Source of the DNA: Thalassotalea sp. ND16A
Lineage (GTDB): Bacteria; Pseudomonadota; Gammaproteobacteria; Enterobacterales; Alteromonadaceae
Direction of reading: 5' to 3'
NCBI RefSeq assembly: GCF_000764205.1
Contig: NZ_JQDZ01000067.1
Location: forward strand, 1-64,000
Length of the DNA: 64,000 nucleotides
The notes under the pieces: model-generated
Databases searched by the model: none
Told to the model about the DNA's origin: nothing
Seen by the model: only the letters and a program-made list of their open reading frames with translations
In this document: positions 1-9,675 of the stretch, piece after piece
Numbering within the stretch: position 1 is the stretch's first letter
Layout of the letters: each line of letters starts with the position of its first letter
Made by a program: the position numbers and the translations under genes

Positions 1-26
1 TAACTTCTGCGTTCTTTAAGCTGCAT
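1..26 (-). CDS. 5' end of an unidentified minus-strand gene (partial)
   Basis: Only eight codons are inside the window, reading MQLKERRS from an ATG at 26 towards the window edge. A strong AGGAG lies eight bases upstream of this ATG (34-40 on the plus strand), which is the main reason to call a gene. The product cannot be identified from eight residues. It diverges from the acyl-CoA ligase gene at 230, and the 203 bases between them presumably hold both promoters. Confidence 0.5.
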
Positions 27-229
27 AATTAATGCTCCTGAACAGGGTTACATTAATTATGAGTCAACGATATGTTTTTCAGCTTATTGCTAAATCGCTA
101 GGGTTACCTTTAATTTGAGTCAATTCGACTGAAAAAATTTTTTATCTATTTAGTGGCAATTATGCAGTGCTGTACCATAATTAATTTATCAACTTAATTT
201 TAATAATAATCAAGATGTTAACTACCTAA

Positions 230-1843
230 ATGGCCTATCTGATCCACCAAATTATCGCAGCGCAAGCCCGGCTTCAACCCGGTGCTATTGCGATAAGAGT
301 GAAGCAAGACAGTCTGAGTTACCAAGCATTAAAAAATCAGATTGAAAAAATGCATCTGGTCCTGGCCCAGCTTGGCTTAGACCGGCACGAACGGGTTGGA
401 GTGTATTTGAGCAAAGGCATTGAAGCGGTGGTGAGCATGTTTGCTGTCAGCCAAACTGGTGGCGTGTTTGTGCCGATCAACCCACTGTTAAAAGCCAAGC
501 AAGTTGAACACATTGCCACTGATTGTCGTATTAAAATACTCATAACCAATAGCGCCAGATTTAAAGCGCTTGCTCCGGTGCTACCTACATTTGTCGATTT
601 GCATACCGTTATTTTGACCGACAGCGAAAATGTTGAATCTGTCGACAATTTCAGTGTGCAGGTAAAGTTACTTGCCTGGCGGCAGTTGCAAAATGCTGAC
701 TATCCAGAGTCCCTACCCTTAAGCAGCAAATCTACCAGTACGGATATGGCGGCAATATTTTATACTTCCGGCAGTACCGGCAAACCCAAAGGCGTGGTGT
801 TATCGCATTTAAACTTATTGACCGGAGCCCAGTCTGTGGCCAGCTATTTAGCCAACACTGCTGACGATAAAATTTTAGCGCTATTACCGCTAAGTTTTGA
901 TTATGGTTTTAGCCAACTCAGCACGGCCTTACTGGTTGGCGCCGAAGTTGTTTTGCATGATTACTTTCTGCCGCAAGACGTGTTGAGAGCTATTGAGCAA
1001 TACCAGATAACCGGTCTCGCAGGTGTACCACCATTGTGGAGTCAGCTATGCAAACTGAACTGGAAAAATAAAGGTAAATCGATTCGATACTTTACCAATT
1101 CCGGTGGCGCATTAAATCAAAGCGTGTTGCAAACCCTACGAGAAAATATGGAAAATGCTCAGCCATTTCTGATGTATGGGCTAACGGAAGCGTTTCGGTC
1201 GACGTTCCTCGATCCCGAAAAAATTGACCGTAAACCAACCTCCATGGGACAAGCGATCCCCAACGCCGAAATCATCATAGTGCGAAGTAATGGCAGTGAA
1301 TGTGAAATTGGCGAAGTCGGGGAACTGGTCCATATTGGTCCTCTTGTTGCGCAAGGTTATTGGAACGCACCAGAAAAAACGGCATTGCGCTTTAAACCGG
1401 TACCGAACAAACCGGCAGGCATTGTGAGTGAGCAAATGGCGGTATTTTCTGGCGATATGGTTAAACGAGATGTCGACGGCGATCTATTTTTTATTGCTCG
1501 CAATGATGAAATGATCAAAAGCTCTGGCTATCGAATAAGCCCGATGGAAATTGAAGAGTGTTTTTATCAACACCCGAAAATCATAGATGCGGTTGCGCTT
1601 GGGGTATCACATCCCGAATTGGGGCAAGCGATTTTGGTCGTCGTAGCAATGCAAGACGTCAAAGATAACACCGACCTACTGCAAGCAGAGTTAAGGCGTC
1701 ATTGCCAACTTCAGCTTGCAAACTTCATGCAACCTACTGAAATAATTATGTTAAACCAGTTACCAAAAAATACTAATGGTAAACTGGATCGGGCACTATT
1801 GGCGCACAGCTATGCAAACTTTTTTAGGGGCAATAATGAATAA
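230..1843 (+). CDS. Acyl-CoA ligase (AMP-forming), exosortase A system-associated
   Basis: A 537-residue member of the ANL superfamily of adenylate-forming enzymes. The P-loop-like signature YTSGSTGKPKG is at about residues 178-188, the GYWN/GD region follows in the C-terminal half, and the terminal NGKLDR carries the lysine used for adenylation. Together with a PLP decarboxylase and an acyl carrier protein, ligases like this are recurrent in XrtA exopolysaccharide loci (the TIGR03098 type). The likely role is activating a carboxylic or amino acid and loading it on the carrier protein at 18444-18698. The substrate is unknown. The gene overlaps the next one by eight bases, so the two are translationally coupled. 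The ATG at 230 has only a weak ribosome binding site. Confidence 0.85.
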   Translation: MAYLIHQIIAAQARLQPGAIAIRVKQDSLSYQALKNQIEKMHLVLAQLGLDRHERVGVYLSKGIEAVVSMFAVSQTGGVFVPINPLLKAKQVEHIATDCRIKILITNSARFKALAPVLPTFVDLHTVILTDSENVESVDNFSVQVKLLAWRQLQNADYPESLPLSSKSTSTDMAAIFYTSGSTGKPKGVVLSHLNLLTGAQSVASYLANTADDKILALLPLSFDYGFSQLSTALLVGAEVVLHDYFLPQDVLRAIEQYQITGLAGVPPLWSQLCKLNWKNKGKSIRYFTNSGGALNQSVLQTLRENMENAQPFLMYGLTEAFRSTFLDPEKIDRKPTSMGQAIPNAEIIIVRSNGSECEIGEVGELVHIGPLVAQGYWNAPEKTALRFKPVPNKPAGIVSEQMAVFSGDMVKRDVDGDLFFIARNDEMIKSSGYRISPMEIEECFYQHPKIIDAVALGVSHPELGQAILVVVAMQDVKDNTDLLQAELRRHCQLQLANFMQPTEIIMLNQLPKNTNGKLDRALLAHSYANFFRGNNE

Positions 1844-3071
1844 GACAAAACCCAGGCATGAACGGCACCGGTTAATAAATACCGCAACGGCACAATTGCT
1901 CATTGGCGAGAAAACATTATCCGAAATCGAGCAACTCCTTGATGGCACCCCTTTTTATGCCTACGACAGAAAGCTCATTGAACAGCGGGTGACTCAGCTT
2001 ACACAGACTCTGCCACAAGGCATCAGCTTGCACTATGCGATAAAAGCCAATCCCTACCCCCCCGTCGTAAGCCTATTAGCAAATTTAGTCAATGGCTTTG
2101 ATGTCGCCTCCAGGAAAGAGATGTTACTGGCTATGCAAACGGGAATGCCGGCAGCAAACATCAGTTTTGCCGGTCCGGGAAAGTCCAAAAAAGATTTAGC
2201 CGCAGCAATTATTGCCGGCATCACCCTGCATGTAGAATCTATAAACGAATTAAATCGGGCGATTGTAATTGGTAAAAAACTTGCCATGCTTCCCAATATC
2301 GCGATCAGAGTCAATCCTGCGTTTGAACTAAAAGCGTCGGGCATGAAAATGGCTGGTGGCGCCAAACAATTTGGTATCGATGAAGAAGAATTACCGGCAA
2401 TTTTATCCAGCTTAGACCCGAAATCAGTTAATTTAAGAGGGTTTCATATTTTTACCGGATCACAAAACTTAAACGAGCAGGCCATTATCGATGCGCATCA
2501 GCAAACGTTTGAACTGGCCCTAAAATTAATGGCAGTATCACCTCAACCGGTAGACTACATCAATATTGGTGGCGGGCTCGGCATCCCTTATTTTCCGGGC
2601 GATAAAAGTTTAAGCTTAACTGCCATTGCCGATAATTTACAAGACCAGTTGCAACATTTGCAAAAATCGGCAACTGGGGTTGAAGTGATTATGGAGCTTG
2701 GCCGCTATCTTGTGGGCGAAGCGGGGGTTTATGTCAGCAAAATCGTCGATAAAAAAACGTCGCGCAATACCACCTATCTGATCTGTGATGGTGGTTTGCA
2801 TCACCATCTGGCAAATTCAGGCAACTTTGGCCAAGTACTGCGGAAAAATTTTCCGGTGCTAATCGGCAACAAATTAACCTCCACACAAGCCGAAGAAGTT
2901 GACATTGTTGGCCCCCTTTGTACTCCCTTAGATGTTCTGGGGAGCAAAATTGAATTACCAAAAGCCGAAGTCGGCGATTATGTGGTGATATTGCAATCGG
3001 GCGCCTATGGCGCTACAGCAAGCCCACAAGCCTTTTTAAGTCAGCCTGGCTTAGCTGAAATACTACTTTAA
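1836..3071 (+). CDS. PLP-dependent decarboxylase, exosortase A system-associated
   Basis: A 411-residue fold-type III (alanine-racemase-like) decarboxylase related to diaminopimelate/ornithine decarboxylases. The PLP lysine is in HYAIKANP (K70). GGGLGIPYFPGD gives the phosphate-binding glycine-rich loop, ELGRYLVGEAG and GPLCTPLDVLG follow, the latter with the active-site cysteine region. It belongs to the XrtA-associated group (TIGR03099 type). With the ligase it probably makes or transfers an amine-bearing group onto a carrier protein or polysaccharide; the substrate is unknown. A longer frame begins at 1776, but the ATG at 1836 is preceded by AGGGG five bases away and gives the eight-base overlap ATGAATAA with the ligase. 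Confidence 0.85.
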   Translation: MNKTKPRHERHRLINTATAQLLIGEKTLSEIEQLLDGTPFYAYDRKLIEQRVTQLTQTLPQGISLHYAIKANPYPPVVSLLANLVNGFDVASRKEMLLAMQTGMPAANISFAGPGKSKKDLAAAIIAGITLHVESINELNRAIVIGKKLAMLPNIAIRVNPAFELKASGMKMAGGAKQFGIDEEELPAILSSLDPKSVNLRGFHIFTGSQNLNEQAIIDAHQQTFELALKLMAVSPQPVDYINIGGGLGIPYFPGDKSLSLTAIADNLQDQLQHLQKSATGVEVIMELGRYLVGEAGVYVSKIVDKKTSRNTTYLICDGGLHHHLANSGNFGQVLRKNFPVLIGNKLTSTQAEEVDIVGPLCTPLDVLGSKIELPKAEVGDYVVILQSGAYGATASPQAFLSQPGLAEILL

Positions 3072-3116
3072 CCGAACTCAGAACGGCAAGTTCAGGTTAC
3101 TTGGATTCACTCTCCA

Positions 3117-5375
3117 TTAGGCTCTGGTATTCAGTAAGTGAGTCGTTAAGTTGACGCTCTTATATTCCTGATGATCGGTAATAAGTACCAACAAATCTGC
3201 CCAATTATCCAATTCGGTTAGATCTTCCCTTGCACACTGCCATTGATGCACGTAAGGATCATGAAAACGTACTTCAATCCCATTTTGATTTAATATTGAT
3301 AACAAGGGGGCGGCCGGTGTTTCTCGACAGTCATCGACATTGGCCTTATAAGCAACACCTAAAATGCCCACTTTTTTGCCATTACTGAGATTTAGCGAAT
3401 CTATGACTTGAGTCGCCACGATTGCCGGTTTTTGATCATTTATTTGTCTGGCCAAACGGATCATACTGCCCGATTGAGTTTGTTCAACTAAAAACCATGG
3501 GTCAATAGGAATGCAATGCCCGCCAACACCAGGCCCTGGTGTTAAAATATTTACTCTAGGGTGCCGGTTAGCCAGATTAATAACTTCAAAAACATCGACT
3601 TGTAATTCCTGACAGACTTCAGCAAGCTCATTAGCAAAAGCAATATTGACATCTCTGGAAGTATTTTCCACCAACTTAATGCATTCTGCCGTGGTGGTAT
3701 CGGTAATAAAAATATCGCCGGTAACAAAACTTTGGTAAATATCTTTGGCAAGGTTGCCGTCCGCTGAGCTGTTGCAGCCAATGATCCTGTCGTTATGTTT
3801 TAATTCATATAAGGTTTGCCCCGGTATTGCCCGTTCAGGACAGTGCACAACATGTATCCGCAAGCCCTGCTGTTCAAACCTTTGCTCCACTACCCGGCAA
3901 GTACCGGGTGATATCGTCGATTCAATGATCACGGTTTGATCATTTTTGGCGACCCGGGCTATGCCGTCCACAGCAGCAAGGACAAAACTTAAATCACAAT
4001 GCGATTCTTTTTGTGGTGTGGGTACGGCAATCAAGTAAACCGGGTTTGGTACGACTTCGCGACTCGCCGTTAAAAAACCTTGTGAAACTACCTTAGTAAC
4101 GAGTTTCGGTAGATCTTTTTCTTCGAATGGACTCTGACCATTATTAATTGCGCGCACTTTTTCAGCATTTAAATCAACTCCCGTCACTTTAATACCCGCC
4201 TCTGCCATCAGACAAGCAATAGGCAGGCCCATATATCCCATACCAACGACGGTAATTGCCATATTATTGGCAACAATGGTCTCACTGGCAGGCATTAATC
4301 TGGCGCTGAGAATTTGAAAAATTCTTTTCGCGACGTTGCCATCGCCAAACGGGTTTTGCCAAACAGGAGACTCGGCTTCAAGCCAAGTGGCTGCGGCCGT
4401 TATCGCTTTTTCGGCATCACGTCCAACCAGGATATTCGCGCCAACCTCGACAGATTCTGGGCGTTCGGTATTTTCACGTAAGGTAATACATGGTACCCCT
4501 AGTAAGCAGGCTTCTTCCTGAATACCACCGGAATCGGTGAGAATTAACAGCGCAGATTTTTGTAACTGAATAAAATCCATATAGCCAACCGGCGGGCTTA
4601 ACTTTAAAAACTCGGGAATGTTAAGTTGATACTCTTCAATTTTCGCCATGGTTCTTGGATGTATCGGCCAAAATATTTTTTTCTGGTAACGCTCATACAT
4701 TTTGTTAAATAGCAGCAGTAATTCCTGTAAGTGAGATTTAATATCGACATTGGATGCCCGATGGGCGGTTACTAAAAAATATTGTTTTGCCGTTAACTGC
4801 CAAGTATCGAGAATTTGGCTACGTCCTGCGGACAATTCAAGATGTTGAAATAGGGAATCCGATACGGTATTTCCAACCGTAAATACTTTTTCTCGAGCTA
4901 TCCCCTCAGCATTTAATATCTGTTCTTGATTGGGGCCCACGGCAAATAAAAAATCACTCATATGATCGGTTAAAATACGATTGGTTTCTTCCGGCATCAT
5001 CCGGTCGTAACTGCGCAAGCCCGCTTCGATGTGGCCTACTTTGATGTTTAATTTAGACGCTGCAAGAGCACCGGCTAATACCGTATTAGTATCGCCCTGT
5101 ACCAACACAACATCTGGCAGTTCTTGTTCAAGAATCGGTTCAATTTTTATCAGAATGTTGCCGGTTTGGTTGCTATGCAAGCCCGAACCTACGCCTAAAT
5201 TATAATGCGGTTTGGGTAGCTTTAATTCATCGAAAAAAATGCTATCCATTTCCTTTGAGTAATGTTGATTAGAGTGAATAATAAAATATTCTAAGTTGCG
5301 GCGTTGGCATTCCCTTATTACCGGCGCCATTTTGATAATTTCTGGACGTGTGCCTACGATAATTCCCACTTTCAT
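3117..5375 (-). CDS. Fused UDP-GlcNAc 2-epimerase / UDP-ManNAc dehydrogenase (WecB-WecC)
   Basis: One 752-residue protein joins two enzymes that are normally separate. Residues 1-371 are a non-hydrolysing UDP-GlcNAc 2-epimerase: GTRPEIIKMAPVI at the start, VQGDTNTVLAGALAA, GHIEAGLRS, PEETNR, DSGGIQEEA and RENTERPE. Residues 372-752 are a UDP-sugar 6-dehydrogenase of the WecC/UDP-ManNAcDH type: NAD-binding GMGYMGLPIA, ESTISPGT, catalytic cysteine in GGHCIPIDPWF, and GVAYKANVDDCRETPA. Together they convert UDP-GlcNAc to UDP-ManNAc and then to UDP-ManNAcA in the cytoplasm, a precursor for the exopolysaccharide. The second half starts with a methionine at codon 372, exactly where a free WecC would start. 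I start the gene at 5375 because GGAG lies nine bases upstream; a longer frame begins at 5399. Confidence 0.9.
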   Translation of the reverse strand: MKVGIIVGTRPEIIKMAPVIRECQRRNLEYFIIHSNQHYSKEMDSIFFDELKLPKPHYNLGVGSGLHSNQTGNILIKIEPILEQELPDVVLVQGDTNTVLAGALAASKLNIKVGHIEAGLRSYDRMMPEETNRILTDHMSDFLFAVGPNQEQILNAEGIAREKVFTVGNTVSDSLFQHLELSAGRSQILDTWQLTAKQYFLVTAHRASNVDIKSHLQELLLLFNKMYERYQKKIFWPIHPRTMAKIEEYQLNIPEFLKLSPPVGYMDFIQLQKSALLILTDSGGIQEEACLLGVPCITLRENTERPESVEVGANILVGRDAEKAITAAATWLEAESPVWQNPFGDGNVAKRIFQILSARLMPASETIVANNMAITVVGMGYMGLPIACLMAEAGIKVTGVDLNAEKVRAINNGQSPFEEKDLPKLVTKVVSQGFLTASREVVPNPVYLIAVPTPQKESHCDLSFVLAAVDGIARVAKNDQTVIIESTISPGTCRVVEQRFEQQGLRIHVVHCPERAIPGQTLYELKHNDRIIGCNSSADGNLAKDIYQSFVTGDIFITDTTTAECIKLVENTSRDVNIAFANELAEVCQELQVDVFEVINLANRHPRVNILTPGPGVGGHCIPIDPWFLVEQTQSGSMIRLARQINDQKPAIVATQVIDSLNLSNGKKVGILGVAYKANVDDCRETPAAPLLSILNQNGIEVRFHDPYVHQWQCAREDLTELDNWADLLVLITDHQEYKSVNLTTHLLNTRA

Positions 5376-5954
5376 TATTATTATCTCCATACCGGACATT
5401 ATTGAATAAACTGTTACAACCTATAATAAGGTTAGACCAAACAATTGATTTAACAATGGTATTTAACAATTGAGTTGGTGGCTGGATTTTTCCTGTCTGG
5501 TTGTGCAACGTTTTACCACTCATTTTGATTTTAAAGTAGGTAAAATATTGCAAGTGTTTATAAATGCTTACCTTTTAGGTTTTGCGCTTTGCCGGTCTCT
5601 GCTGACCCGCTCGAATCGGCCAGCATAAACCTGTTGTTTTATACTCGACTTTTGGGTGTGTTATTCGTTCGCCAGAACAGTAATAAAACACTCAATTAAA
5701 CGCCAACAATTACAGTTTGATTACAATTGGATTACAAAAAAAGTCAAAAAAAACATTCACAAAAAAAAACTAATAAAACCCTAAACTTAGCTTTATATAT
5801 TGCTCTACAAATCAAAACCAGCTCTCCCCGGAACCTCCCGACCCCTTGTGTTAGCTGGCTATTCAGGTAGCATGATTAAAAAAACAACAATGTAGTAGAT
5901 GTCTGCGTTTGTGAAAATAAACGCAAGAAATTAATTATAAGAAGAGTTAAACCA
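5376..5954. other. Long divergent intergenic region (579 bases)
   Basis: This AT-rich region separates wecB-wecC (minus) from the first heme-motif protein (plus), so it should carry promoters for both. Next to wecB-wecC the hexamer AACAAT occurs at 5440, 5452 and 5465, with ATTTAACAAT repeated at 5448 and 5461. A phased ATTACA array and three A-tracts lie at 5709-5769. The last 100 bases resemble the leader of the second heme-motif gene: both contain a GTAGATGT-like stretch and the identical AGAGTTAAACC before the ATG. I see no convincing gene or structured RNA here. Confidence 0.6.
5709..5769. repeat. Three ATTACA hexamers at 11-base steps followed by three A-tracts
   Basis: ATTACA starts at 5709, 5720 and 5731, so the copies sit on the same face of the helix. 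Runs of 7, 8 and 9 adenines follow at 5736-5742, 5746-5753 and 5761-5769. Phased A-tracts bend DNA, and phased hexamers suggest a protein binding site. The block lies about 190-245 bases upstream of the first heme-motif gene. Its function is inference; the pattern itself is directly visible. Confidence 0.55.
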
Positions 5955-8900
5955 ATGCGCTTTAAAATATTATTGGCCTTTTTGCTTATGGCAAATTTGT
6001 CCTTGGCCTATGCCCAAGATCCGATCGTCTATTCCCGATGTGCACGAACTACTGATACCCTAGAAATTAGCGGAAATGTGACCGTAAACGGGGTAGCACA
6101 AGCCGCATCACGTCAAATGAAAGGGTTAGATATTTATGATGTACTGCCAGATGTCGCGAATTTTCTCGGTGATTTTACCGCACCTTGTGACTTAATCTAC
6201 CGTGATGCCGTAGGCCAGGAAAAAATCCTCTATCATTGCTCTGCTACGTCCACCGATGAAAGCGCCTGTGCCGCCCTCGATCCTGCGGTTTCGTTTGATG
6301 GCAAAACCATTGCCTTCTCGGTCTTTAAAGGCGAGTTATATCAACACCGGGAAAATGTAGATTCCCGGGTGCTTGAACCCACGGCGGATGCGGGAAGCAT
6401 AGGCTGGACTGATCTGCCAAATAAAAAACTCAAAAGCAACGGCGCGCATTTGCATACCGTTGATGTTGCTTCAGGCGTTGTTTCTGCCATGCCCTTTGAA
6501 CTAGGTATCTATGATTCCGGCCCGGCGTTTTTGGCGAACGGTCGTATTGCCTTTACTTCGAATCGCGATGGCAACACCAGCACTGTGGTCTGGCGGACAA
6601 CGGCTTCTGAGGAAGGAACTCGCATTTGGACCATAGATCAGAATTGGCTAAATTTAGACTTGGCCAGTCATCACTCCTTGTCTCAGGAGCAACATCCATA
6701 TTTGTTAAAAAATGGCCGTTTGGCCTATTCCAGTTGGCAAATTTTAGGCGCCAAACCGTTTAAGTATACCAATGGTTCCACCGGTGGTTTTGATACGCTG
6801 GCTAATTTATTTCATATTTACACGCAAAATCCCGATGGCGGCAGTAACTTTGCATTCTATGGCCAACATAGTGGTGATCATGCAGAGAGTTATTTTGGCG
6901 CCTCTCATCTTGCCGCACATTTTATCACGCAAACGACGGACGAAAGAGTCTGGTTTGCCGATTATTATCGCGGCAATAATAACGGACTGGGGATCCTTGT
7001 TGGGGTCATGCCGGAACCGGAAGGTCAAGAAGGGATGGCTCCGGAGGAAGTTACCAGCCTGGCAGATGTCTTCGCCCCTCGTGATGCGATAAACTTTGCC
7101 GCATGGGCCAGTAACAGTGATCAAACCTCGCAAACTATGCCAGCGCCTAGTGTTAAACACCCTAATTATCAACATGATCTCGTTTTTGCTGGTAAGCTTG
7201 GCCACCCGGCGGCATTGTCTGAAAATGGCCTAATGATGGCTTGGGGCAAAGGCGCCTGCAGCACCGTTACCTCAAATGGGGTATTCGTCGATCTCGGTCT
7301 CGATGTGCCGCCTAAAACCAGTGGCTCTGGTTCCGGAGTGGCGATGAATATGATGACTCATCTCGATACGAACACGCCCGGCTGTGATGTTGGATTATAT
7401 CGGGCAACCGCCATCCCATCACAGCACCCCAGCGACTTAGAGATGATTGTCGATAGTCCTGACTGGCACGAAATTATGGCCCGGGCAGTGGTGCCCTATA
7501 GTGCCATTCACTCAGTTGAGAAACCCGTAGATATTGCACCGTCTGAGCTACAGACGCAACACTCATTACTTGAAAAAGGCACACCATTTGGATTATTAGG
7601 TGCGGCTTCCATTACCGATCGAGAAACTCATCCCAAAGAAGGGATAAAGTTTGCCGGTGAAAAGCAATTTAATTTACAGGGCACGGATACCATCAATTAT
7701 GCCGATGAGGATTTATGTGGTGTTCGTATTCTCTCGTTGCTGCCGAACAGAGATCGAAATACCTCATATGACACCTCCAATCTTCTTGGTGAACGGGTTG
7801 GCATTTTAGGCGAGTTTCCGGTCATCAACCGGGATGCTGCAGGCAACCGAGTCGATGACCCCAGTGGTAACCCAGATACCAGCTTCCTGGTACGTATGCC
7901 GGCCAATGCGCCGTACTTAATGCAAGGCATCGATTGTAATGGCCGCACCCTGAACACAGATATGAGCTGGCAGAGCCTACGCCCTGGCGAGGAGAAGGTA
8001 TGTGGCGGTTGTCATGTGCATTCCAAGCCTTCCAGGATCACATTTGAACAAAGCTTTGCCGCGACAAATAGCTATACTATCCCACGCTTAGGTGAGGGTG
8101 AAGTGCCGTTGTTGACAGGAAAAAATGGCGATGCTATTGCCCAAAGAACCGTTGCGGGCAATATTCTGCAACTTGATTTTGCCCGAGATATTGCTCCTAT
8201 TTTCGAAGAGCGCTGCACCTCGTGCCACGGCGGCTCAGCACCAGAAGGAGAGCTTGCCTTAGATCGTCCTGGTGATCACGATAACAAAAATCAAACGCCA
8301 TCCACTTGGTGGTGTTTGGTTGGTGATGACCAGCAAAGCTGTTTATCCTCGAACCAGTTCTTTACCGGTGAAGGCAGCAATGGTACCAGCTTTAGACGCC
8401 CGCAAGTCACTCGCTATATTCGAGCCTTTAATTCATTGGGCAGTTTGTTGTACTGGAAAGCCGCGAATAAACGGACCGATAATAATACCGATGGTTCGTA
8501 CGCGGATGATTTAGATTTTGGTGCTGACCACCCAACGACGATAACCGAAGAAGAACTCGGCTTACTGTCACGCTGGATTGATATTGGAGCACCTGGTGGC
8601 GCTAAAGAGTTGCTTGATACCCAAAAACCAACACTACACCTGACCACCACAGAACAAGGTTCGGTTGTCTCCTCATTGAATATTGGGACGGTGGACATCG
8701 GCAGTGGCATTGACCCGAACAGTCTCATTGTATGTGCCATTGACAGTGACAACAACTGTATAAACATCGCCGGACCAGCAGAAGTCAGTGGCATAACCAC
8801 GGTAGACTTAGGTACGACTTTGAGCGACCCAACAGCAGAAGTCTTCGCCAGCGTTAAAGATTTATCTGGCAATATTACTGAAGTTCGCCGTACGGTGAGT

Positions 8901-9410
8901 TTCTTGACTAATACCACCTACCCTGAACCAGAGCCGACACCAGAGCCGACACCGGAACCAGAGCCGACACCGGAACCAGAGCCGACGCCGGAACCAGAGC
9001 CGACGCCGGAACCAGAGCCGACGCCGGAACCAGAGCCGACGCCGGAACCAGAGCCGACGCCGGAGCCAGAGCCGACGCCGGAGCCAGAGCCGACGCCGGA
9101 ACCAGAGCCTACGCCGGAACCAGAGCCTACGCCGGAACCAGAGCCAACGCCGGAGCCAGAGCCTGGACCAGGACCCGCTCCTGAACCAGAGCCGATTCCA
9201 GAGCCTAATCCAGAGCCTACTCCTGAACCTGGACCTGCTCCAGAGCCAGCTCCTGAGCCAGAGCCTGCTCCTGAACCGGAACCAGAGGAGAAACCAATAG
9301 TTGGTGGTTCAACAGACCAGGGTTTGCTTTTTCTTTTATTGCTAGTGTTGATAGTAAGCTCTCGCTTTAAATCGAATTACACAGCCAGATCAGAAGTCGA
9401 AAACAGATAA
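5955..9410 (+). CDS. Secreted HzsA-related protein with two CXXCH motifs, Pro-Glu repeat stalk and C-terminal sorting-like segment
   Basis: A 1151-residue exported protein. A signal peptide ends about residue 22 ([10 protein letters not shown]). The N-terminal part has beta-propeller-like blades such as [15 protein letters not shown] and [13 protein letters not shown] middle part with [12 protein letters not shown] and [14 protein letters not shown] resembles the hydrazine synthase alpha-subunit middle region. Two c-type heme motifs are CGGCH (C683) and CTSCH (C754); the second follows [12 protein letters not shown], typical of cytochrome c domains. From about residue 985 a Pro-Glu-Thr stalk of regular repeats leads to GGSTDQG, a hydrophobic stretch and a basic tail, resembling a GlyGly-CTERM signal. 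That predicts a heme protein displayed on or released from the cell surface. Enzymatic function is unknown; hydrazine synthesis is not implied. It has a close paralogue next door. Start chosen at the signal peptide, with AGAG nine bases upstream. Confidence 0.7.
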   Translation: MRFKILLAFLLMANLSLAYAQDPIVYSRCARTTDTLEISGNVTVNGVAQAASRQMKGLDIYDVLPDVANFLGDFTAPCDLIYRDAVGQEKILYHCSATSTDESACAALDPAVSFDGKTIAFSVFKGELYQHRENVDSRVLEPTADAGSIGWTDLPNKKLKSNGAHLHTVDVASGVVSAMPFELGIYDSGPAFLANGRIAFTSNRDGNTSTVVWRTTASEEGTRIWTIDQNWLNLDLASHHSLSQEQHPYLLKNGRLAYSSWQILGAKPFKYTNGSTGGFDTLANLFHIYTQNPDGGSNFAFYGQHSGDHAESYFGASHLAAHFITQTTDERVWFADYYRGNNNGLGILVGVMPEPEGQEGMAPEEVTSLADVFAPRDAINFAAWASNSDQTSQTMPAPSVKHPNYQHDLVFAGKLGHPAALSENGLMMAWGKGACSTVTSNGVFVDLGLDVPPKTSGSGSGVAMNMMTHLDTNTPGCDVGLYRATAIPSQHPSDLEMIVDSPDWHEIMARAVVPYSAIHSVEKPVDIAPSELQTQHSLLEKGTPFGLLGAASITDRETHPKEGIKFAGEKQFNLQGTDTINYADEDLCGVRILSLLPNRDRNTSYDTSNLLGERVGILGEFPVINRDAAGNRVDDPSGNPDTSFLVRMPANAPYLMQGIDCNGRTLNTDMSWQSLRPGEEKVCGGCHVHSKPSRITFEQSFAATNSYTIPRLGEGEVPLLTGKNGDAIAQRTVAGNILQLDFARDIAPIFEERCTSCHGGSAPEGELALDRPGDHDNKNQTPSTWWCLVGDDQQSCLSSNQFFTGEGSNGTSFRRPQVTRYIRAFNSLGSLLYWKAANKRTDNNTDGSYADDLDFGADHPTTITEEELGLLSRWIDIGAPGGAKELLDTQKPTLHLTTTEQGSVVSSLNIGTVDIGSGIDPNSLIVCAIDSDNNCINIAGPAEVSGITTVDLGTTLSDPTAEVFASVKDLSGNITEVRRTVSFLTNTTYPEPEPTPEPTPEPEPTPEPEPTPEPEPTPEPEPTPEPEPTPEPEPTPEPEPTPEPEPTPEPEPTPEPEPTPEPEPTPEPEPGPGPAPEPEPIPEPNPEPTPEPGPAPEPAPEPEPAPEPEPEEKPIVGGSTDQGLLFLLLLVLIVSSRFKSNYTARSEVENR
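8929..9290 (+). repeat. Pro-Glu-rich coding repeat, mainly 18-base units
   Basis: Within the first heme-motif gene the DNA repeats an 18-base unit encoding PEPEPT about a dozen times (regular part roughly 8947-9162), then degenerates into PAPEPE-like units. Third-base changes (GAA/GAG, ACA/ACG/CCT) differ between units, so the array is not freshly copied throughout. The protein product is an extended, stiff, acidic stalk. Such arrays can change length by slippage or recombination. Confidence 0.9.
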
Positions 9411-9452
9411 GGTTAATCGCCGAAAAATCAGCATCCTCTTGATAGTTGATTG

Positions 9453-9488
9453 GTAACCACTCCATAGATCTAAGTATGGAGTGGTTAC
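9453..9488 (+). terminator. Rho-independent terminator-like hairpin
   Basis: A perfect 14-base-pair stem (9453-9466 with 9475-9488) with the eight-base loop GATCTAAG lies 42 bases after the stop of the first heme-motif gene. A run of T follows only after about eleven bases (9500-9506), so it is not a textbook terminator. It probably separates transcription of the two paralogues. Confidence 0.65.
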
Positions 9489-9675
9489 TACCCCACTTTC
9501 TTTTTTAGCCCTGCTCAACAATTCTCAATTTCGCTTTTTCATTTATCCTTACCTCTAAAGCTTTCAATCAGGGCATCGCCTTCCCTTGTATTTAGCCATT
9601 GTTCAGCTAACATAATTAAGTGTGCAGTAGATGTTTACGTTGAACACGTTAATTCAAAAAAAAAGAGTTAAACCA

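Noticed and set aside
1776-1835. Longer N-terminus of the PLP decarboxylase
   Set aside because: The extra 20 residues overlap the ligase gene in another frame, while the ATG at 1836 has a proper ribosome binding site.
5580-5650. Structured RNA or riboswitch in the long intergenic region
   Set aside because: No match to a riboswitch core such as the cyclic-di-GMP type and no stable extended hairpin could be found by eye.
8929-9290. CRISPR-like array
   Set aside because: The 18-base units are contiguous, have no spacers and are in frame within a gene.
8929-9410. PEP-CTERM sorting signal in the first heme-motif protein
   Set aside because: The PEP residues belong to the repeat stalk, and the segment right before the hydrophobic stretch is GGSTDQG, not VPEP; it fits GlyGly-CTERM better.
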